Of a DNA stretch of 64,000 bases, positions 55,801 through 64,000 are shown one piece after another (position 1 is the stretch's first letter; every line of letters begins with the position of its first letter). The notes beneath the pieces are model-generated. The model did not search any database and was not told where the DNA came from. It was given only the letters and a program-made list of their open reading frames with translations. This DNA comes from Isochrysis galbana (lineage: Eukaryota > Haptophyta > Isochrysidales > Isochrysidaceae), in assembly GCA_018136815.1 (NCBI GenBank), contig CM030934.1:5541318-5605317 (forward strand), in the 5' to 3' direction. Both the position numbers and the translations under genes were made by a program.

Positions 55801-56510
55801 TTTTACTATGATGCCAGCTCTCCTTTCTTCGACAACAGTCTGGCGGAGTATTGAGCAGGATGTTGATGCACACGCACCAAGACAAGCAGCCGGTTGAGCT
55901 CATGAACGAGGCACGCGGCTCGCGAGGCCTTCGACAGTAGCAGGGGCGCGTGCCGGCTGCAACGCGCACGCATCGCGGGTAGTGGCGGTTCACGCATCGC
56001 CCTGACGAGCTTGCGGAACAATAACTCACACTGCTCACAGTGCCTCCACACTTCACACATTGGCCCTATGCACCGTTCCTCTCAACCTAGCCACCAAACA
56101 AGCCGGTCTCAGAGGGTCCCGACACTGCTCGCAAGGAAACTGCTCCGCCCGATCAGCCTTTGCTGGCCACATAATCGCTACGCCCGCAACCACTCCTAGG
56201 CTCCTGCAACTCTGGGCCAATGCATACCATCGCCTGCTCTTTTACGCGGATGTGTTCCCGTTGCTTACAGCGAATGATGTAGGACCACGGCTCGCCGCGC
56301 AACACGGGTGACGGCAGCAGCGCATGCCGGTCGTGCGCACTGTCCGCGACAACGACGCAGTCGCGGCAACGGCGGCGTGCCACGCGCCGGTCGACGCTAC
56401 CGGCGCGCACTAGCCCAAAAGGCCGCTTAAAAGCCGATACGCTCGGCCGGCTTGGACGACTTTTGCACCTGTTGACGTGTGCGCGTGGGGTGAGGCAGGG
56501 AGCCAAAACG
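55800..56510. other. Region with fragmentary Cys-rich frames, nothing firm
   Basis: Minus-strand frames at 56150-55980 contain CEQC and CEVWRHCEQCELLFR pieces that look like remnants of a Cys-pair domain, but with stops and no join. This is the 3' flank of the lumazine synthase gene. Confidence 0.3.
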
Positions 56511-56516
56511 GCGGCA

Positions 56517-57758
56517 CTAGCGGCCGCGACAGTGCGGGCCAGAGCAGCTGACCGGATCGCCCGAGTCTCCAAAGCCCATGAAGAACTTCTTAGACTTCCC
56601 GCCAACGGCCGAGATGCGCAAGAGCGCCATCTCCACCGCTGCCTTGCCCCATTGCAGACCGTGGTTGTCCTTGCCGGTCGATCGCGCCTGCGGCGGCAAC
56701 GAGGCGAGGACGGCGCGGGTGAATCGCGACAAGCGCGCTCACGGCGCGGCGGTCGGGTGCAGCGCAGGCGTCGGACGAAAGCGCGCCTTGGCCTGCTCCT
56801 CAGACATGCACGTAAGGACGCCAAACGTGACGGGAATGCCCGTCTGGAGACCGACATTCATTAGACCGGCCGAGACGGAGTCAGAAATGGCCTCAAAATG
56901 GTAGGTGTCGCCCTTGATCAATATGCCGATCGGGATGATCGCATCCACCTGCAGGCCTCAAGCGTGGGTGGCGAGCCGAGTCGGGAGCGGTGTGAGTCCG
57001 GGCGCCCAGCCCAGCCAACCAAGGTGCGCTAACGTAGCAGCGCTCTCACCGTGCCTGAGAGCGCCATGTAGCGTGCGGCAAGCGGCAGCTCAAAGGACCC
57101 CGGCACTTCGGTCTCAATGATATTCTCCGGCTTCACACCGCACTCTTCCATCGCCTTTTTGGCGCCATTGACGAGCGAGTCGCCAATCTCGGGGTGCCAG
57201 CGCGCCTGCGGGCCGGCGACAGCGGTGGGGGGGATGGGCAGGTGATGTGAAAAGGGCGAGGGCCAGCAGGAGGTCGTAGTTTGGCATCGTTGACGAGGAT
57301 CGGGGAGGTGCGGGAAGAGCGAGCGCGCGTCAGCTGCAACAAGTGCATGGGGCACTGCCCACCGCCCGAGCGGGCTGGCGCGGCGCGGCGCGGGGGGAGG
57401 ATGCAGTGAGCATGCTGTGGGGCTCTGCGTCCTAGCGGAGAGCAGGTGGTGTGATGCGTGTGGAGAGGCAGGTAGAAGAAGGGAGAGGTTGGGAGGGAGG
57501 ACGAAGAGCAGGGGCTGGGGCGCGGGCGGTCGGGAGCGAGGGAGAGAGAGGAGGAGAACGGGTGGGGGTGGGAGAGCAGGAGAGAGCGGCGGCGGCCCGC
57601 ACCCGGATGATGCCAATCCTCGCCTCGGAGCCGTCGAGCTCGCCAAACTGGACGCCATCGCCGGCCATGCGGACATTAGAGGCGCGTGCCGCCCCTGCGC
57701 CCACCCGCACGGATGGCGAGACGAGCAGTGAGAGCGCCAGGGGCAAAGTGGCAAGCAT
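56517..57758 (-). CDS. ribH: 6,7-dimethyl-8-ribityllumazine synthase, plastid-type leader, four exons, 214 aa
   Basis: Exons 57758-57603, 57205-57050, 56948-56787 and 56687-56517, all phase 0. It catalyses the penultimate step of riboflavin synthesis, joining 5-amino-6-ribitylamino-uracil and 3,4-dihydroxy-2-butanone 4-phosphate. Family motifs run in order: [28 protein letters not shown] (residues 86-93), [19 protein letters not shown] (catalytic His about 121), [10 protein letters not shown], and [14 protein letters not shown]. The N-terminus ([17 protein letters not shown], then an Arg/Ala-rich stretch up to VRMAGDG) reads as signal peptide plus transit peptide, as for nuclear-encoded proteins of secondary plastids. 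The third intron appears to start AAG|GCGCGC, a GC donor: the nearby GT would be out of phase. The C-terminus has an extra ~30 residues ([13 protein letters not shown]...). Confidence 0.93.
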
Positions 57759-57759
57759 C

Positions 57760-58785
<1,026 letters not shown>

Positions 58786-59398
58786 ATGTCTGAAGCTCCG
58801 CCCTTGGAGGCAGCTCAAGAGGCGACCACACCCGACCACGCAGTCACAGACACGTACGCACCACCAAGCAAGAAGGAGCAAGCATCGCGGGAGGCCGCCA
58901 TATCCGTGCTCACGGGACGATTCAGCTCGGTAAGGCAGGCCCTGCAGCAGTCAACGCTCTCCGAGTCTCCGAGGCGAGCGAGTATTTTGCACGTACAAAA
59001 TTTTGAAAGAGCTGAAGGCCGACCCCGCTGCGCGCGCACTCATCGATATGGACAAGCGTGAGAAGCAGCAGCAGGCCGCCGCAGCCGTCGCAGCGTCGCT
59101 CACGGCCGCTCTGATCGAAAATGAGGAGGCAGTGACCTACGTACGAATCGCTGCAAGAAGCGTGGAAGTCAATTATTGAAGCAGGCAGTGCTGGAAGCAT
59201 GCCGTCAAGTGCCGCGTGCGACGCCCTTCGCGCGCAGCTCAACAGGCACGCGATTCCCGACAAAGAGCGCCGCGCGATGGCCTTCACATTCCAGCTTCGT
59301 GCGTGGCAAGGGTGCGTGGAGCGGGCAAAGGGCCAGAAGCGCGTACGTGGAATGGATGAGCGCCGCGGCATCCGAAAGCCGAAAGCACGCGCGCTAAC
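58786..59398 (+). CDS. Unknown protein, two exons, with an apparent 4-bp frameshift
   Basis: Exon 1 58786-58929 (MSEAPPLEAAQEATTPDH..., ending at a GTAAGG donor) and an exon from about 58978, whose frame reads KILKELKADPAARALIDMDK and LTAALIENEEAVTY. At 59139-59142 TACG is duplicated (CCTACGTACGAATC). Removing one copy mentally would join the frame to YESLQEAWKSIIEAG and on to LNRHAIPDKERRAMAFTF and QGCVERAKGQKR, clearly helical coding-like sequence. As given, the first frame stops at 59178. It is a recent pseudogene, an assembly error or an unusual splice. No family recognised. The hAT-like element starts about 300 bases downstream. Confidence 0.45.
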
Positions 59399-59687
59399 TA
59401 ACGTCTACACGTCTACCACCGGAGGCCCGGAGAGCCCAACTTCGAACCGAGCCCGGGCGCGCTGCAAGACCGTTCTTGGTCACATGCCCGGTGCCCGGCC
59501 CATACGGAGTGCCAAGAAACCGCCGAGCCAGCCACGCCAATCACGCGCGGATAATGCGCCCCTAGGCCGCGTCGAAATCCGCCGCCGCAGCGCCCCTATC
59601 GTCGTCACAAGCTTCCGCTTCGTCATCAACGACGGTTGGCGCGACGCTAGGAGGCTTCACCTTTGGACCGCCCCGTCCCCGTTCCCC

Positions 59688-59695
59688 GTCCGTTC
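59688..59695. repeat. 8-bp target site duplication, left
   Basis: GTCCGTTC, repeated exactly at 61003-61010 on the other side of the element. Confidence 0.85.
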
Positions 59696-61002
59696 TAGGG
59701 CCTGGTAAGAGTTTCGCGAAACTTTTTGCGAAATTTGGGGGACGTCTCAGCGCGAAGAAATTTCGAGAAATTTGGGGGAGGGAAACCGTGAAAAGAGTAA
59801 CTTTCACAAAACTTGTGCGAAAATTCGCTAGTATAAAAGCCGAAAAGTAACTCTAACTCTAATTCTAATTGCCACTTATCGTTGCGGGCTCACGGCCCGG
59901 TGGCTCATGGCGCGTGGCGCGGCTAGGCACGCGCCCGCACGCCCCAAGAAAACAAGGCGAATCTCACGTGTTTTTGCTCCTTAATCAAATACATGCCACT
60001 TTTATGTCTTTCTCGATGCAAAGTGAGAAGAAAGATCGAAGATCATCTAGATCTAGCATAAACGAGCGTGCGGCGACGGCGCGCGGCGCGGCCGGACGAC
60101 ACCCCGCCTTGCTCCTTGCAGCCGCGGACGCGTCATGGCGCGGAAGCGGAGGCGAGGTGAGGTGTGCGCGCGTGCACTGACGGCACACGTCTCGCACACA
60201 CAAACTTGCAACAGCAAGAGCTGCCAATACATTTGGCAGTAGCAGCAGCGCAAGGTTTCAATGTCGACCGCGCGGACGGACGTCAAGCAAGGAGTTCAAC
60301 AACCATGTGCTGAATTGGTGGGCCTGCAACCGCTCTAACTTAGATTCCCAATCGGGTAACGGCAGACGGCAGCTCGCATCACTTTTCCTTTGACACATTC
60401 TTCTGCTTCGTGTGAGCGCGTTTTCTCGTTGTTGAATGTAATGTAAGTGTGTGTTTGGGCATCTTCAGAGCACGAGCTCTGCTGGTCAAGTGCAAGCTGG
60501 GCTCATGTTGCGATACAATGAGAGCGTAAGGTTTGAGGTTTGTTTGGTTGATGACTGAGGTAGAGGTCATTGCTCTAATGCTGCTGCTAATGCTGCTAGC
60601 TGCTAGATGTAGGAGTAGGAAGTAGCTGTAGCTGGCTAAGAACGCAGGCGAAGAGTCATCATCATCATCATAATCATCATCATCATTCATCATTATAATT
60701 AGTAGTAGTATGTAATTTTAATCAGAAGAAGCAATAGTTAGGCAGTATGTATGTAGTATGTATCGTCCAACCTTTTCGTCATTTACGGTTTATATTTATA
60801 TGGATAGGGATAGATGATAGACCGAACTGCTATTGATTGATGTTTATTGATGTGGTTTTATTTCACCGCGCAGCGCGCGATGCTGAAAATACAAGAAAAT
60901 TTTTCGAAACTTTGGGGAAATTTGGGGGCTCGCCGTGGGATTTTTGAAAAACTTTTGCGAGAAATTTGGGGAGGGATTTCGCAAAACTCTTACCAGGCCC
61001 TA
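59696..61002. mobile_element. Non-autonomous hAT-like DNA transposon, 1307 bp
   Basis: Left end TAGGGCCTGGTAAGAGTTT; the right end is its reverse complement (last base 61002), after which the inverted repeats stay similar but imperfect for roughly 100 bases (CGCGAAA, TTGCGAAATTTGGGG units). Perfect 8-bp target duplications GTCCGTTC flank it. An 8-bp duplication plus termini starting TAGGG/CAGGG is the signature of the hAT superfamily. No transposase-like frame is inside; the interior is AT-richer, with a CAT/ATC trinucleotide stretch near 60657-60695. It is therefore a deletion derivative or MITE-like element, mobilised in trans. The intact duplication suggests a fairly recent insertion. Confidence 0.85.
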
Positions 61003-61010
61003 GTCCGTTC
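61003..61010. repeat. 8-bp target site duplication, right
   Basis: GTCCGTTC, matching 59688-59695. Confidence 0.85.
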
Positions 61011-61654
61011 CCATTTCAAATGGCCATTTCGAAAGTTAGCCCTGTTTTCGGCGTCAAGCGTCAAGCGTCAAGCGTCAAGCATGCCAAAGCCAAAGACGAC
61101 GCTCAACTTGAGTCTGCGCCCCATACCCATACCCATATTCGAAGAAATGTGACCTCGAGTGGCGGCTGGCGGCGAGGGAAGCGGAAGGCAGGTGGCAAGG
61201 GAGGAGACGGTGAGGGCGGTGGCAGCGATGGCGGTGGCGGTGGCGGCGTGGCGGCGAGGGAGGCAGACGGTGAGGGTGATGGTGATGGTGATGGCGATGG
61301 CGGCCTGCCTGGCGGCGATGGCGGTGGCGGCGAGGGAGGAGGCGGCGAGGGAGGAGGCGGTGAGGGCGGTGGCGGCGATGGCGGGGGCGGTGAGGGCGGG
61401 GGGCGGCGAGGGAGATTTGCGGCGAGGGTGGGGGCGGCGAGGGAGGCCGCGGTAGAAACGCTTTGAGGGTTGAGCCGAGGTACCTATTTCTATTTCGGTG
61501 CTTCTGGCTTCTGGTCGCTCGTCGGCAGTGAAGAGTTGAATACAGTGTGGGGTGGGGGGGCGAGGTATTCGACAGGATAGAGTAAAAAGTAAAGGGAAGA
61601 GAAGGGAAAGAAAGGGGGGGGCAGGCAAAGAGGGGGGAGAGTGCGTCGCGCCCG
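61011..61654. other. Intergenic: minisatellites upstream of the PPR gene
   Basis: Four tandem CGTCAAG units (about 61051-61079), then a GGC/GAG/GAT-rich minisatellite (61180-61440) giving artefactual Gly/Glu or His/Arg-rich frames. G run near 61554. Confidence 0.6.
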
Positions 61655-63481
61655 ATGACTGCGCTTCGCGGCGGCGGCGGCGCGCAGGCGGGGCTCGCGC
61701 GGCAGATGGGCGCGCTCAATCGGCGGCGGCAGTGGTCGCAAGCGCTCGCGCTCTTTGCATCGCTACCCCTCTCCAACATCTCCAACGCCGCCTGCTACGT
61801 CGAGGCCATCCGCGCCCACGGTGCTCTGGGCACTCCGGCGGCCGCGCTCGACGCCTTTGCAAGCCTCGAAGCCTCGGGCCTGCCGCTCTCGCTAGTGAGC
61901 TACACGGCGACGATCCGCGCGTGTGCCACGGCCTCGCACTGGCCGATCGCCCTCTCGCTCCTCCAGGACGCGCGCGACCGTGGGATGCGGCCAGATACTA
62001 TTGCGTGCAACGCGGCGCTTGCAGCGTGCGAGCGCGCCGCGCAGTGGGAGGAGGCGCTCCTGCTCCTGCGCGAGATGGCGGGCTCGGTGGACGCGCCGCC
62101 CGACCGCGTTTCCTACAACACAGCCATCTCCGCGCTCTCGCGCGCTGGCCAGTGGCAAGGCGCACTCGAACTCTTTGAGGAGCTGCCGCAAGCTGTTGCG
62201 CCTCCGGGCAACCTGCCAGACGCCCACTCCTTCGGCGCGGTAATCTCCGCCTGCGAGCGGGGCGGCCAGGTATGCCGTCCCAACTCCCGCCCATCCCGCC
62301 CTAGCTCAGACCCCTGCCCCGCGCGCTCGCGCCCGCGAACACGATCCTCCCCGTTTCGCCCCCATCATTTCCTCCCCTGAATTTTTGCCTTCGCCACCAA
62401 GCTATGCCCCGCGCCCCCCCCCTCCAAACCATCCTTCACCACCCCCACCCCCCTCCCGGCACCGTAGCCCGAGGAGGCGCTCAAACTATTCGAGCGTATG
62501 CAGAAGGATGCATCCCTCTCGCCCAACGTTATCGTCTACAACTCTGTCATCCGGGCGTGCGCAACACCGCACCACTGGCCCATTGCCCTCTCGTTGCTCG
62601 AGGATGCCCGCGCCGATGGACTCAGACTGACGCGCAACTCGTTCAACTGCGCACTGGCGGCGTGCGAAGCCGGCGGACAGGTGCGTCTCGTCCGAACTAT
62701 CCATCCAACTGCGCGAGCGCTCCACACCCGCGGTGCCCCACCCGCCCTGTCGCAGTGGGAGGAGGCGCTTGTGCTACTCGACACGATGGAGGGCGATACA
62801 GGGTCGCCACCTGACGAGATCTCCTTTCACACCGCCATTGCGGCATGCCGCCGCGCGGCGGGCTACGGCGCGGCCGCCGCACGACGAGGTTGCAAGGTAG
62901 CGCTCGCCGCCGATGGGGCCGCCGACGGTGCACCTCGCACCGTGGCGCCTGCGCAGACTGCCAGCCAACGGGGCAGTGGGCGCGCGCGCAGCGTCGCGAA
63001 CTGGCGCGGTGCGCGCGCTGCGGCGCGCACGGCGCTAGCACTACTCCGCCGCATGTACGCGGCGAGAATCACCACCTCGCTCATCGGCTACACGACGGCA
63101 ATGAACGCGCTCTCCTCCGCCGGCTACGTGCGTGCCGCCTTGTGCGTGTATCAGCGTGCCGTCGCGCAGCATCCGCCCGACGCGCGCTGTGTGCAGACGG
63201 CGCTCAGCGCGTGCGAGCGGGCGGGCCGGTGGGATGAAGGCCTGGCGCTGCTCGATGAGCTCGCAGCGCGTGGTGCCTCGGGCGCCGCCTTGGCAGCAGA
63301 GCTAGGCCCGTGGGCTGACAAAGCGAGGGCGCAGAAAGCTCAACGGGTGGCTGATGCTCCATTCAACGGGTGTGGCAGGGACGACGGGCGGCGCGGATCA
63401 GCCGGCAGCACGAAACGGCGCATGCCGGGTGCAGGCGCAATTGCCGCGCAGAGCGCAGCAGCGCGCCGCCGCGCGAGGTGA
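61655..63481 (+). CDS. Pentatricopeptide repeat (PPR) protein, three exons, 517 aa
   Basis: Exons 61655-62269, 62468-62680 and 62756-63481; donors GTATGC and GTGCGT, acceptors CCGTAG and CTGTCGCAG, all phase 0. PPR units of about 35 residues are visible throughout: VSYTATIRACATASHWPIAL, CNAALAACERAAQWEEAL, VSYNTAISALSRAGQWQGAL, VIVYNSVIRACATPHHWPIA, ISFHTAIAACRRA, GYTTAMNALSSAGYVRAAL. About nine or ten repeats in all. PPR proteins bind RNA base by base in mitochondria or plastids and act in transcript processing, stability or translation. The first 25 residues (MTALRGGGGAQAGLARQMGA) are basic and could be an organelle leader, but no signal peptide is obvious, so mitochondrion is favoured. The C-terminus after 63350 is Arg/Ala-rich low complexity. 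Confidence 0.9.
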
Positions 63482-64000
63482 CGAGCCGAGATCTGCTCGC
63501 CAGCGCGCACGGGTTACTGCCGCGCAATTCCGTCGGTTCCGCGCACGGCTCAACCAGGCGAAATGGTCGCCTCCACACAACGTTACGGCAGCGTGCTCTC
63601 GCCCCCGCATGTCGAGTCGTTCTCGGCGTCGTGCCACCACTGCCGTGGATGCGCTGTCCGCGTGGCGCGTGCATGCGCCGCGATTGCCTACGCTAGCCGG
63701 TCTTTTGTTCTCTGTTCTTTTCTGCTTTCGCCTCTAGCGCTTGCTTGGTCGCCAACCAATCAGTTGTTATTATTCGCCATTGGCTACTACATAGACAGCC
63801 CGCGTGTACGCACTTCTGCACACAGGGCTCGCATGTACGCGACCGTGCAAATATGTAGAAGTCGCCTCCACGCCACGTGCACGCGCCTACATGGGCGATG
63901 CGAGTGCGTGAACTCGGCCGTGGGTCACAGTGAGAAGTGGGGGGGGAAGGCGAGCTACTAGAGCTACTCACAACTCACAAGAAATTTTATTTTATTTTCA
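63482..64000. other. Intergenic to window end
   Basis: GC-rich flank of the PPR gene, then mixed sequence with TACGC/ACATG motifs. Nothing recognised. Confidence 0.45.

Noticed and set aside
61068-61785. His/Arg-rich and Gly/Glu-rich ORFs on both strands
   Set aside because: Explained by the GGC/GAT/GAG minisatellite upstream of the PPR gene.

Overview
The window looks like nuclear DNA of a unicellular, flagellated alga with a complex (secondary or tertiary) plastid. A haptophyte is my best guess; a stramenopile or another chromist is not excluded. The evidence is: genes split by short GT-AG introns; a complete intraflagellar transport gene (IFT144/WDR19), so the cell builds flagella; a lumazine synthase whose presequence looks like signal peptide plus transit peptide; a PPR protein; GC-rich coding regions; and very many (CT)n/(GA)n and poly-G/C tracts between genes. 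I see no bacterial operon, Shine-Dalgarno site, CRISPR array, rRNA or convincing tRNA.

Layout. 1-2.4 kb: retroelement ends and a dispersed small-ORF family. 3.2-5.05 kb (-): BTB-BACK-Kelch protein. 5.7-6.3 kb: another copy of the small-ORF family. 8.3-9.6 kb (-): two-exon EF-hand protein. 12.7-13.96 kb (-): two-exon mitochondrial-carrier-family protein with an N-terminal signal peptide. 14.7-15.7 kb: decayed DDE (PIF/Harbinger-like) transposase. 15.7-16.34 kb (-): fragment of the LTR family. 16.44-17.09 kb (+): unknown secreted or membrane protein. 17.8-18.96 kb: more small-ORF family and a 184-bp tandem duplication. 19.2-21.3 kb (-): Ecm33/receptor-L-domain-like protein with one repeat per exon. 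22.2-24.1 kb (-): retroelement remnant with integrase and phage-type cytosine-methyltransferase fragments. 25.3-29.5 kb (-): duplicated C2 + histidine-phosphatase protein. 31.2-35.87 kb (+): IFT144. 37.1-37.5 kb (+): cytochrome b561-like exon. 38.8-39.8 kb (-): unknown two-exon gene. 41.46-42.6 kb: second copy of the retroelement from the left edge, with blocks in the opposite order. 43.9-44.3 kb: possible small gene. 45.7-49.6 kb (-): five-exon catalytically dead calpain-like protein. 53.3-53.6 kb: small membrane protein. 56.5-57.76 kb (-): four-exon lumazine synthase. 58.8-59.4 kb (+): unknown gene with an apparent 4-bp frameshift. 59.7-61.0 kb: non-autonomous hAT-like transposon with an intact 8-bp target duplication. 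61.65-63.48 kb (+): three-exon PPR protein.

The host genes do not form one pathway: cilium building, riboflavin synthesis, organelle RNA handling, solute transport and signalling sit side by side, as in a normal eukaryotic chromosome. Exon chains were rebuilt by eye from reading frame, phase and domain continuity. Where phases match and the domain runs on (IFT144, calpain, lumazine synthase, C2-phosphatase, carrier, PPR) I trust them; first and last exons of other genes are less certain. The most unusual items are a dispersed ORF family headed by a conserved near-palindrome, methyltransferase pieces in a retroelement remnant, an exon-per-repeat gene with five consecutive 69-nt exons, and two proteins with degenerate catalytic sites.
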